A stretch of DNA of 64,000 nt from Eledone cirrhosa (lineage: Eukaryota > Mollusca > Cephalopoda > Octopoda > Eledonidae), in the NCBI GenBank assembly GCA_964016885.1, contig OZ024743.1, forward strand, positions 16,002,972-16,066,971. The letters run 5' to 3'. The position numbers and the translations under genes are program-made. This document shows, piece after piece, positions 46,989-57,205 of the stretch. The notes below the pieces were generated by a model that saw only the letters and a program-made list of their open reading frames with translations, was not told where the DNA came from and ran no database searches. The stretch's first letter is position 1. Each line of letters opens with the position of its first letter.

Positions 46989-47144
46989 AATATGGTTTTA
47001 TAAATATAGTTTCCATTTGTTTAATATCGTAAACCTACTCCAGAAACTGTCGAGTGCTTTTATATCAGTTATAAAATATTTACTCGTTGTAACCCAACAA
47101 TCTTAAATAAAACTTTTGCATATATATATATATATATATATATT

Positions 47145-47449
47145 ATCATTTCATTTCATTTCATTTTAAGTCCACTTTTTCCCTGCTTGCAAGGGTGAGA
47201 CGGGAACTGATTCTGGCTTGATTTCTACAGCTGGATCCCCTTCTTAACAACAACCTCATTTGCAGTGAGTGGTGGGTGCTATGTTGCCTTGGCACCTCTA
47301 CGACCACTAATTTCTAAAGCTGAGTAAACTGGAGCAATGTGAAATAAAGTGTCTTGCTCAGGAACCAACGCATCACCCGGTCTGAGAATTGAACTCACAA
47401 ACTTTCGATTGCAAGGTCAATGCTCTAACTACTGAGCCATGTGCCTCCA
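47145..47449 (-). mobile_element. tRNA-derived SINE A with internal deletion
   Basis: Head GGAGGCACATGGCTCAGTAG at 47449 on the minus strand, B-box GAGTTCAATTCTC and the central AGTGTCTTGCTC complement are present. The GGGACTGGGG segment is deleted relative to 49188-49612. It ends in an (AAATG) run at 47145. Confidence 0.9.
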
Positions 47450-47690
47450 TATATGGGAATATTTTTCTTTATTTTATGCCTCTCCTTCGTTCTGTCCAAC
47501 GCCATCTTGTTTTTGTGTGTGTTGCGTGCTTAGTTCACGCATGTGTTACATCAGGGTGCGTGTGTTTCTTATTTGCAACATGACCCTCCCAAAGTATAAC
47601 AATATCGGTTTCAACAGACGTTTTCAGATAAAGAATCTTGCTAAACAAATTCAGAAACGAATTATATATATATATATACAGTATATATAT
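47450..47690 (+). other. Unrecognised segment
   Basis: Contains overlapping plus-strand frames. The last part reads MTLPKYNNIGFNRRFQIK then NLAKQIQKRI before running into TA repeat. It could be the start of a retroelement protein; not assignable. Confidence 0.3.
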
Positions 47691-47691
47691 C

Positions 47692-47736
<45 letters not shown>

Positions 47737-47759
47737 ATTGTATATATATATATATATAC

Positions 47760-47828
<69 letters not shown>

Positions 47829-47829
<1 letters not shown>

Positions 47830-48508
47830 TATGTATACGTACATACATATATGTATACAGACGTACAGTAGTATGTATATATACATACATGCACACATAT
47901 ATATATATGTACGTATGGTGAATCCATACGTACATATATATGTGTGCATGTATGTATATATATATATATATATACATACTACTGTACGTCTGTATACATA
48001 TATGTATGTACGTGTACATACTTATATTTAAGTAACAGCCGTACTAAGAGTGAGAAATGAAATTTTGTTTCATTTTTTCCGTTTATCGTTTTTGGTCGCC
48101 CAGCCGATTAACTCACTCGATATGCAAATTAGGCTGCTCAGTCGGTAATATGCACCAGGAAAGTATATACTTTCAGACGTTCAATCATCTGGCAGGAAGG
48201 TATACATTGCTGACAATAGCTAATAAGCTTGAAACTAGTACAGTGTTCCTTTGTCAGTGTTGAACAAATGAGCAACGATGGTTGCTAGACACTACGGCTT
48301 AATTCGGGATGTTTGTTTACAAACACACCGAGCATTATAATAAATGTTTGGTGAATCCATACGTACATATATATATGTGTGCATGTATGTATATATACAT
48401 ACTACTGTACGTCTGTTTACATATATGTATGTACGTATACATACTTATATTTAAGTAACAGCCGTGCTAAGAGTGAGAAATGAAATTTTGTTTCATTTTT
48501 TCCGTTTA
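47829..48508. repeat. Hammerhead-bearing 425-bp unit array (family a), third locus
   Basis: A palindromic junction (47829-48018) is followed by one full unit and the start of another. GTACTAAGAGTGAG at 48041 and GTGCTAAGAGTGAG at 48464 give a 423-bp period. The orientation is opposite to copy 1, so the hammerhead-like motif is on the plus strand. Confidence 0.85.
48204..48246 (+). ncRNA. Hammerhead-like motif, family a, core mutated at G8
   Basis: Stem I ACATTG pairs with CAGTGT (one U-G wobble), different bases from the 22.5-kb copy but still paired. Core CTGACAA departs from CTGANGA at the essential G8. Stem II TAGCT-AATA-AGCTT, GAAA and ACTAGT are intact. Likely inactive, but the compensated stem I supports a real RNA structure in the ancestor. 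Confidence 0.62.
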
Positions 48509-48523
48509 TATATATATACATCA

Positions 48524-49032
48524 TCATCATCATCATCATCAACGTTTAATGTCCGTGTTCCACGCTTGCATGGGTTTGGACGGGGATTTTCCCACTTGAG
48601 GCAAGAGTGATTGTCTTGCTCGCATAGGACTGTCTGGCAGGTTTTCTACAGTTGGATGCCCTTCCTAACACCAACCACATTTACAGTGTGGGTCTGGGAG
48701 GTTTTTACCGTGTTGCCTACACGGCCACATTACAGCGTGGACTGTGTGTTTTTTTTGTCGTGACACCTACACGATCTCATTTGTTTCGGCCTGGATGGTA
48801 TGGCACTAACATAACTTTACATAGAAGGGGGGGTGGGGGGTGGGGGAGGGGTGAGACGGGGGTGTATTTTGTTAGAGATGCCTACTGACTGTAGTAGGTT
48901 TTACTTTGTAATTAGGTAAGGCGGGTCTTCTCTATTACTGAGTACCGCCAAAGGTCTCGGTCCAGTGACATTGTCTTGGTGAGGTGTAAGTGTGTGAGGT
49001 CGGAGTTTATCAGCTTGTCCCAGGTTTTTTAT
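48524..49032 (-). mobile_element. RTE LINE, second subfamily, 3' UTR
   Basis: (ATCATC)n then AACGTTTAATGTCCGTGTTC, TTTTCCCACTTGAGGCAAGA and TCCTAACACCAACCACATTT; upstream, a G-rich run (48828-48862). The far end (49015-49030) reads into the last codons. It differs from the 37.3-kb subfamily in the middle while sharing both ends. Confidence 0.8.
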
Positions 49033-49187
49033 ATATATTATATATTTGATAGCTGATATTATTTCACGTTGCTCCTAACTGGAGTTGCGATGGATAGATA
49101 GTACTAGCAACTGGAAAGACCAACGGAAACATTGTTTCCTCGGTCCAATCTGATGGAAGTCGATCGATCCTATATATATATATATAT

Positions 49188-49612
49188 GGAGGCACATGGC
49201 TTAGTGGTTAGAGCATTAGCCTTGCAATCAAAAGATTGTGAGTTCATTTCTCAGACCGGGTGAAGTGTTGTTTCCTTGAGCAAGACACTTTATTTCACAT
49301 TGCTCCAGTTTACTCAGCTGTAGAAATGAGATGATAGGGACTGGGGTTCATATCATTCCACTGCAAAGTGGTCGTAGAGGTGCGACGGCAAAAAAGCACC
49401 CAGCCCACACTGTAAAGTGGTTGTGCAAGTGCCACGGTAAAAAAGCACCCACCAAAAAGCACCCACCAAAAAAGCACCCACCAACCACAAAATGAGGTTG
49501 GTATTAGGAAGGGCATCCAGCTGTAGAAATCAACCCAGAATCAGTTCCTGTCCCACCCTTGCAAGCAGGGAAAAGTGGGCGGAAAATGAAATGATGATGA
49601 TTATGATATATA
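49188..49612 (+). mobile_element. tRNA-derived SINE A with internal expansion
   Basis: Complete head, central segment and tail. Unusual feature: an AAAAAGCACCCACC unit is repeated about three times at 49438-49490, lengthening the tail. It ends GGCGGAAAATGAAATGATGA. Confidence 0.92.
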
Positions 49613-49628
49613 TATGTATGTATAGTAT

Positions 49629-50023
49629 GTGAAGGTGCATGGCTTAGTGGTTAGAGCAGTAAGCTTGCCATCGAAAGGTTGTGAGTTCAATTCTCAGACT
49701 GGGTGATGTGTTGTTTCCTTGAGCAAGACACTTTATTTCACGTTGCTCCAGTTTACTCAGCTGAAAATGAGAACCAGCAATAGCTGGAGGTTTAACCCTC
49801 TGATGAACTGGCATCCTGTCCAGGGGGGAGTCTTGTACTCTCAGTCACTTCACGCCATGAAACCGGGATAAGAACTGGCCAAATGAGCCTTCTGGCTTAA
49901 GACAGATTTTAGACTTATGGCCTGTCTGCCCAGCCAGTGAGATGGCGTCATCATATGGCTAAAACAGCACGTGCTGTTACCAGTGGTGCTGATTCGCGCC
50001 CGACAGACTGGTCGGTCAAGGTG
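49629..50023 (+). mobile_element. SINE A-type head with a different tail, 11-bp target-site duplication
   Basis: The head (GCATGGCTTAGTGGTTAG), B-box and central segment match SINE A up to CAGCTG near 49762. The sequence then switches to an unrelated tail (GAACCAGCAATAGCTGGAGG, AACTGGCATCCTGTCCAGG, GAGATGGCGTCATCATATGG). It is flanked by ATGTATAGTAT at 49618-49628 and 50024-50034. The right duplication is the edge of a hairpin element, so the SINE inserted into that element. Confidence 0.88.
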
Positions 50024-50097
50024 ATGTATAGTATATATTGGCAATATACCATATGTTTAATTCAACATACGGTATATTGCCAAATATACTATACATA
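50024..50097. repeat. 74-bp hairpin element
   Basis: ATGTATAGTATATATTGGCA with its reverse complement ending GTATAGT-type mirror, TGCCAAATATACTATACAT; the inner arms are GGCAATATACC and GGTATATTGCC around a TAATTCAA loop. Looks like a short foldback MITE. Confidence 0.7.
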
Positions 50098-50499
50098 CAT
50101 TCTTGGGATTACAAATCCTTAAAACTCTCCTACAGTTCATAAAACTTCCATAGGGTTAGCCATTGTTATTTATATAACAGACTGAATGAGCTGGGTGAAT
50201 AATACAATACTTAAATACCTGTATATGTCACTGTTGTAAGAAATTATACCTAACTCATCATATGGACTGAGTGCTTTTACCCTTCGATATTCATTGCAAA
50301 ATTGTGCAACCATGTACATGTGTATCAACATCATTGATGATTTATCATCCACTTACTCTACTAGCAATATATATATATATATGTGTGCGTGTGTGTGTGT
50401 GTATGTGTGTGTGTGGTGTAAGTGTGTGTGTTTGTGTTTCTTATATATATCTGATATGTTTTGCACGATTCATGACCCTCATAAAGTATAACTATATAT
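50098..50499. other. Unassigned interval with GT microsatellite
   Basis: (GT)n-rich stretch at about 50383-50432; no gene seen. Confidence 0.5.
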
Positions 50500-50524
50500 A
50501 TATATGATGATGATGATGATGATG

Positions 50525-50964
50525 GTGATATATACATTGCTGTCCTGAAGTCTGTGCTGCTGTACGGGTCTGAGACTTGGACACTGACCAAGAAACTCAC
50601 TCAGAGGGTGGATGGGTGCTATACGAGAATGCTGAGGATGGCTCTGAACATTAATCAGTATACACTGAGGATGAAAAACTCAGAGCTGTATGGGAGCCTC
50701 CCAAAAGTCAGCTCAAAAGTGACACAGAGGAGACTGGGGTTAGCTGGACATGCTCACCGACATCCAGAGTTGACATTGCACTCAGTGCTCCTGTGGGAGC
50801 CCCTATATGGACACACTGGAAGAGGAAGACCAAGGTTAACGTATGTTAATGCCCTAAGGACAGACACTGGTCTGTTGGAGACGCAGGACATGGCAGCGAT
50901 AATGAGGGACAGAGACCACTGGAGAGAACTCGTCCATGGATCTCGTGAATTTTACCTGCCTTAG
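50525..50964 (+). CDS. RTE/BovB-like LINE C-terminal fragment
   Basis: A continuous frame from about 50529 encodes LKSVLLYGSETWTLTKKLTQ, then DGCYTRMLRMALNINQ, LYGSLPKVSSKVTQRRLGLA, GHAHRHPELTLHSVLLWEP and GRGRPRLTYVNALRTDTGL. It ends DRDHWRELVHGSREFYLP. This is the region after the RT active site of RTE/BovB-type LINEs. It lies right after a (GATGAT) run. No RT core and no start; it is a truncated insertion. Confidence 0.82.
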
Positions 50965-50980
50965 AAAAAAAATATATATA

Positions 50981-51184
50981 TTAGAAATATAAACTTTCAC
51001 CGTATTTTTTACTAAAGAAATTTTTTTAGCCTGATAGTGGGGTTTAGAACCCTCAGAGAAATGGAAAAAGATGAGTATTGACGTCAATACTCATCTTTTT
51101 CCATTTCTGTGACGGTTCTAAACCCCACTATCAGGCTAAAATAATTTTTTTAGTCAAAAATACGGTGAAAGCTTATATTTCTAA
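50981..51184. repeat. 204-bp palindrome centred on GACGTC
   Basis: Arms of about 102 bp start TTAGAAATAT and mirror as ATATTTCTAA, with few mismatches; the centre is TATTGACGTCAATA. Each arm holds a GCCTGATAGTGGGGTTTAG ... AGAAATGG segment. This recalls a hammerhead core plus stem II plus GAAA, but with CTGATAG in place of CTGANGA and no paired stem I, so no ribozyme is called. Confidence 0.8.
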
Positions 51185-51237
51185 TTTCACACTTGCTCAC
51201 TGTTTCAAAACATACTTACATATATATATATATATAT

Positions 51238-52170
51238 ATATCATCCTCGTCATTGTTTTAACATCCACTTTCCCTGCTAACAATGTTTGAAGGGGTCTAC
51301 ATAAACCAAGTCAGTACTGAAGTGGTGGCCGCCAATCTTCGATTCAAGCCAGATATCCACTCTTGCTTATGTACGTTTGTGTACAGGGTTGGTTGTCATG
51401 TCTTTGACACAATCTACTGTCCTCAAAACCCTTTCTTTGGCAAGCTTTCTATCACTGGATGCTCTTCCTATGACCTACCACTTTACAGCATGTACTAAGT
51501 GTATTTATCATGTATATCACCAAACACTAGAGAGGCAGTCATGTCTTGACATGATTGAAGGGTCCTCTTAACCCTTTGTTTGTCAACCTTTATATGGCTG
51601 GATACCTTTCTTATCCCCAACCACTTTATAGTGTACTGGGTGCATTTATCATGTAGATCATCAACACTAGGAAGTTCTACATGCCTTTGACATGACTGAA
51701 GGGTCATCCAAGCCCTTTGTCTGGCAAGTTTTCTATGGTTTGATGCCATTCCTATCACCTGTCACATTGTGTGTACTGAGAGTGTTTATCCTGTAGATCA
51801 CCAAACACTAGGGAGGCTGTCATGCCTTAGCATGACTAAAGCATCCTACCAACCCTTTGTTTGGCAAACCATCGAATACTTGATGCCCTTCCCATCACCA
51901 ACCACTTCACAAGGGAACAGCAGCTAGTTATGTGTGTGGGGAGGGAGCATGAGGTGCGTACGGTGTGGTTTATAGTGATGTTGGGGATAGCTGTTGATGA
52001 GCTGTGGTGGAAATTGTATGTTGCAGGTCGTGTCTTCTTTAGCCCCACTTAGTGCCAGCCCTCACAATCTTTAGTCATTTCTGTTGTGAGATTTAGTTTC
52101 TTAAATTTAACCTTTACATCCCCATCCTATGTCTTCCTGGGTCTACCTTTTCCACAGGTGCCAATGTTGG
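51238..52170 (-). pseudogene. RTE LINE subfamily: C-terminal remnant and 3' UTR with ~140-bp tandem units
   Basis: On the minus strand, 52165-52010 encodes TCGKGRPRKT, then a DVKVKFKKLNLTTEMTKD segment and a TRPAT-type end, with stops. This is homologous to 2011-2150. The 3' UTR then holds about four diverged units of ~140 bp, visible on the plus strand as CATGTCTTTGACA (51399), CATGTCTTGACATGATTGA (51540), CATGCCTTTGACATGACTGA (about 51687) and CATGCCTTAGCATGACTAAA (51822). It ends at 51238 in the usual terminus. Confidence 0.75.
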
Positions 52171-53099
52171 TGAAAGAATGGAAATGGTTGAAGAATACCT
52201 TATAAACATCTGAGTGAGACAAACAACAGGGGAATGTATTCATTATTCAAATCTGAAGCGAATATAATTTCTATATGCAGTATCTTGCTAATATATGAGT
52301 TAGTGTTTGTCAAATCCATGAAATCCTGATAAATGAACAATAATTGATTAAATGCAAATATAATTTAAATTGATGCTGAATTCTGAGGGGAATTTTTTAG
52401 TGATATCTATTTTTACAGCTAACAATTTCAGTTGGTTAAAGAATAAATAATCTTTTAAGAAAGTATAAAAAAAAAAAATCACACTAAAGAGAGAAAATGT
52501 AGTGATTTGTAAAAAAAATGAAAATCCTGCAAACAAATGATACATTTGCGATTTCTATTTAATTGGTTTTTATTTTATTTTATATTTCAAGTACACTTGA
52601 CTGCATTGTATGAAGAAGACATACTTTAAAATTAGATTATTCAAATTATATGAAAGAAGAGTTTTTAAAAATTTCCATTTACTTTTCAGTAGTGAAATGA
52701 ATACAAGATTTCAGATTCCATTCATGAGAACATTTGGGATATCATCTGCACTATTATGAAATAAAACTGCAATATAAACAGACTGAAGTATAGTAAGTGT
52801 TACTTACTTCCCATATATATTTGATGCTCATATACAATCTCTAAAAGTCCTTCTTTCTCATAAACTTAATCCATGATGTAAATACAATTAAAACATAACA
52901 ATTAAAATGAATAAAATTAATATGTATTAAAATGAATAAAATTAATATATATTAAAATAAAAATATGAATACTTGCAAAACCATCAGATTGTCAGACAAA
53001 TGTATTGCAGTATTTTGTTACAACATTATACATTCTGAATAGAAATCCTAATGATGCCAATTTTTTGGCTTCTTATCTTTCTGGTGGGTTGATGAAATT
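52171..53099. other. Unassigned AT-rich interval
   Basis: No recognised gene or repeat. Confidence 0.5.
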
Positions 53100-53270
53100 A
53101 ACCCTTTAGCATTTAAACTGGCCATATCCAGCCAAAATTCTCTCACCTCTTTCTGTTCAGATCGGCTATCAAAATCTGTTAGATTCGTCATTATGTGAGA
53201 TAATTATGTAAGATAAAGCCTTTACCACAGAAAATAAAATAATATGGAGTAATATAAATGCTAAATGGCT
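53100..53270. mobile_element. MITE with CCCTTTAGCATTTA ends
   Basis: Left end CCCTTTAGCATTTA (53102-53115) and right end TAAATGCTAAATGG (53255-53268) are inverted repeats with one mismatch. Internal block AACTGGCCATATCCAGCC and CCTCTTTCTGTTCAG are shared with 43619-43762 in reverse. Non-coding. Confidence 0.72.
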
Positions 53271-53883
53271 AAGTATCTGTCATGGTTTGATTTAAATTCC
53301 TCTATCATCTCACCATCACAAAAAAATTGTTGTCTTGTGAAAATGTTAAAAATCAATATTATTTCATGCACTATATTCTTTGTTTTAGAATCAGACAGTA
53401 AAGGATAAGTGCTTGAAGTAAGCCAGATAGATAAAGATCAATGTTAATCATTTCTCGAAAATGTATCCCTTATCTGTTAGCATTTATCTTATGCTGTAAT
53501 AATCATGTACAATTTCTTCCATTAAAATAATGGATTTTTTTAATAGTAAATTTGCCCTTTGTACCCATGTCTCATTTGAAACTACTCAATGCACTTCTTA
53601 TGGGAAATCGTATTAATACATGTGAGTGTGTGTGTATGTATATATGTATGTACATGTGTATGTACTACGAAGTTATTTTCCCATCATGAAAACACAGCAC
53701 TTTCTAAAAGAAAGTAGATAGATGTAAACTGTGTGGAAACTCTGTGAATGAACTATATCTATAATTCAAATGGTCCTCCGTCTCATAAATTGTATCATGC
53801 TTATTCCATTCAAAACTATGTTACGGTCACATATGTGATTTGAATGCTTGCCCTTTATATTTAATTCACTGGGTATGTAGTTC
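53271..53883. other. Unassigned interval
   Basis: No gene seen. Confidence 0.5.
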
Positions 53884-54292
53884 AGATGATCATACGATGA
53901 CACACGACCATAACCTCTGGCATCCCGCAGTAACACAGAAGACCTGACCCCCCCCCCCCTACGGGTACAAGCCGAAGCTGAAGCATATAGACAATATGCC
54001 CCCACACCCTCCACACTGCAAAGTGGTCGTGGAGGTGCCACTGCATAAAAGCACCCAGCCCACACTGTAAAGTGGCGGCCATGTAGGCGCCATGGAAAAA
54101 AAACATCCAGCACTCACTGTAAATGAGGTTGGTGTTAGGAAGGGCATCCAGCTGTAGAAATCAAGCCAGAATCAGTTCCTGTATGAACAAGACAAGGTCA
54201 GCCAACCGGACACTGCCCACAACAGGACAACCCGTCTAACCCATGCTAGCGTGGAAGAACGGACGTAAAACGGTGATGATGATGATGATACA
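53884..54292 (+). mobile_element. 5'-truncated RTE LINE 3' UTR
   Basis: Begins near the end of the coding region (ACGACCATAACCTCTGGCAT), carries a poly-C run (53948-53959), and the SINE-shared block (GCAAAGTGGTCGTGGAGGTG; TTGGTGTTAGGAAGGGCATC). It ends GTAAAACGGTGATGATGATG. It is the clearest plus-strand copy for comparing the LINE tail with the SINE tail at 509-873. Confidence 0.9.
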
Positions 54293-57055
54293 GCTGGAAT
54301 AGACATTGTTAAAACTGATCAAGGATACATTTACTTTATTTACCATATGAAACAAAATATTGAACATGGAATTTCATCCTGAAAACCATCCTTTTTTCCT
54401 TCTGATATATTCCTGATGTCTTGGAAGCCCTGCCCAAATTCAAGAGTGCTCCCTCTTCTTCTTCCTTATAGTTACTTTTACATTATCACAAGACCTGAAA
54501 TGTATAGGAGGTGTGGACAATCAGCTATGGTCACAAGTGACTGTATGAAAAAACCCCCCAAAACTGGTAGTTTCAAAGGTAAAATTGCACTTGGATAACA
54601 TTCTAACTAAAAATGTCCTAGGATGAAGCTAAAATTCATAAAACATTTGACAAGCATTTTGGCCTCTTCAATGATATGTAATAATAATTATCAGGATGTT
54701 CGATTTACTGAGATGTTTAATATAGTTGGCAAAAACAAAATATGACTGAAGTCTCCATGGGTTCACTCAACATATTATAAATAGACACCTTCTGATCACA
54801 TTCGACCATCTTGGTAAAAAGCAAACACATAAAAACAAGAACATCCCTTTAAATCATCTTAAGAAAAGGAAGTTGGATATTAAAGCTGGGATGTTCATGA
54901 TCGGAATGCATTTGGTGATAGGTCTGCTCAATCAGAAACAATATGATAAAACAAATTTTAGCTGTATTGGCTCTTACATATTGATGGATGAATTTCCTAG
55001 TACATATTTTGTCATCTTAGTTTTGTTGATGTGTATAGTCCACTAATGGAAATTTGTATATTCTCAATAATGTATATATACACACTGAATATGCATATGT
55101 TTCCATGACTATGGAAGAAAGATAAATAAAGGCAGGCTGTCAGGAAGACAAAGTCACACACACATGTATTGGTACACATACATGCACATACACATTTACT
55201 CACACACAAACATATTTGTGTGTATATATATATATTTGTATACAAATACAAAGAGTGACAGAGAGAGAAAGCCAAATACAGACAGATAGATATAGTTTGA
55301 GAGATGTGGTCAATGTACAATGAAATGGAAGAATAATTAACCAACTTTGTATGCAACACTCGCAGACAGATTATTTTTTTACATAAGATATTTTACATAC
55401 ACATCGCACTAAACAGAGATTGATGTATTAATTGTACATATTGATTCGTAAATCAAACAATCAAAGCAAAACTCTTAGAATTCCAACAATGGTCGAGACT
55501 ATAGTTTAGGGTAATTTGTTACCAAGACAAATGTTAAACATAGAACAAATCTTTGGCTGTCTCCGAAACCTATTTTGATTTCTATGGTTCAATTGACAGC
55601 CAAATAGTTTACCAAGATATTAAATAATGCTGTCGGCTAAAAGCTATTGAATTCAACTTTGGAAATATCAAACATTTTTTTCTCATTTTTTTTTCTTTTT
55701 TGCTTCACTGTTTTAATGATTTTTCTTTACTCATTTTTTATCTATTCGTGATTTTTTGTTTTACTATTTCTTTATAAAATATCGTTTAATTAGCATTTTG
55801 CCTCGAAAACATTCCATCTTCAGACAAAAGCCAAAACGTTTATCTTAGTAAGGGATATAAGTTGATTTCTAAAAATATGCAACTATATAAATAGCTATGG
55901 TTAGTTATTTCTAGGTTTGAATCACCACAAAACAACACAAACAATAACATCAGCACTGACTCTATTACAGCGAATACCAATGCTGCCCCCACTACATCAC
56001 CACCACTAACAACAACAAAACTACTATATTAACAAAGCTAATATTCCTATGGTTTCTTTCTAGCTGATCTGCTATACCTTAATTCCATTAAAAAGCAATT
56101 CTTGTTATTGTTGTATTCATTATCATTGCCTTAGTCATCATTTACATTAACACAGTCAATATCATCATTATCAGCATCGCTGCCCCTACCATTGCCTTTC
56201 TTCTCCTTCCCATCACCATCAACATCATATAGCCCACAAGAGTTTATCTTCAAAGTAAAATCATTGAATTTTCTTTTTCTCTTACATCCCAAGTGAGTAA
56301 GCTTTTTATTCAATTAGAATGAGGATTAAATTGCAAAATTGGAATATTGGTTTATAATTATGAATGCAAATATCTCCATTTCAGCATGTACACAGAGAAA
56401 TGCATTCGCTATTTGAGATCTACTTTGTTTAGATAATTGCAACACTGAGCAATGGTACAATCAATTATCAAGATCATACACATTTCTAAATACTTCCATG
56501 CATACATTCATATATAAAAACATAAATGCACACAGATGTAGCTATGCTCATATATTCTTACGCACCATCACATACAAACATGTATGCTACAAACTATCTA
56601 TTAGTACTTTTGAATAGCTGGATAATTCAAGCAATGACAGTGACTAGCTAATATGTACTTTGCAAATATGCTCTGTAAAGGGAAATACTTTTCTAAAATT
56701 CAACAGGTAACACTTTATCATTTTTGTTATCCCTATTCCAGTGGCAGTGCTTCATTGTAGTAAGAATTCAAGTAATTAAAAAAGTAAAGATTGCATACAT
56801 ATATAGATACATAAGATGAATGTAGTCTCTCACCTATCTCCTGAAATTGTGTTATGTAGTTTTGCCTACATAGGCCTCCTTTATTCATAAATGACCAAGG
56901 GTTTACACCTAGATAGACTTCATCACAGGCACAAGCCCAGATTAGGTATATTTCCGGAGGACCACCAGTCATCCATGCATACCATTTTCCATCTTTAAGT
57001 CACGAATGTTGTCCAAGTGAGAGGCAAAGGCTGATACAGCTTAGCACCAGTGATG
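54293..57055. other. Unassigned AT-rich interval (2.8 kb)
   Basis: No gene recognised. Near 55750-55830 the sequence TCGTTTAATTAGCATTTTGC, CTCGAAAACATTCCATCTTC and AGACAAAAGCC looks like a decayed retroelement end, possibly with a dead hammerhead core (CTGAAGA on the minus strand) but no convincing stems. Confidence 0.45.
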
Positions 57056-57205
57056 TGTCAACTCATTCTTCTAATTGAGTGAACTAGAGAAACATGAAAT
57101 AAAGTGTCTTGCTGAAGGACACAATGCAATACCCTGTCTTGGGATTGAACACAACCTCAGGACAGTGAGCCCAATCCTCCAACCACTAAGCAACTTACCT
57201 TCACT
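57056..57205 (-). mobile_element. Diverged tRNA-derived SINE related to family A
   Basis: On the minus strand: GTAAGTTGCTTAGTGGTTGG (A-box-like), GTTGTGTTCAATCCC (B-box) and CTTCAGCAAGACACTTTATT, then ATGTTTCTCTAGTTCACTC. It shares the central segment with SINE A but the head and tail are different, so it is a separate family or an old one. Confidence 0.75.

Larger units (their letters stand above)
44665..47029. mobile_element. Foldback element with 823-bp arms and two hammerhead motifs (family c)
   Basis: Arms 44665-45487 and 46207-47029 are equal in length and nearly identical (a substitution and an indel near the inner side, few others). The outer ends read CGATATTAAACAAATGG and its complement. 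The 719-bp centre (45488-46206) is unique. Its minus strand encodes NKLVRKLREFLDFNIKN near 45560-45600 with no start codon, then a stop inside the arm; the rest is broken. The structure resembles the inverted PLE at 27-31 kb, so I infer a PLE-type origin. Confidence 0.75.

Noticed and set aside
51399..51850. Regularly spaced repeats resembling a CRISPR-like array
   Set aside because: The units are ~140 bp, diverged and part of a eukaryotic LINE 3' UTR.
55786..55830. Possible hammerhead in TTTTGTCTGAAGATGG (minus strand)
   Set aside because: GAAA reads GAGG and no closing stem I strand is found; noted only as a decayed retroelement end.
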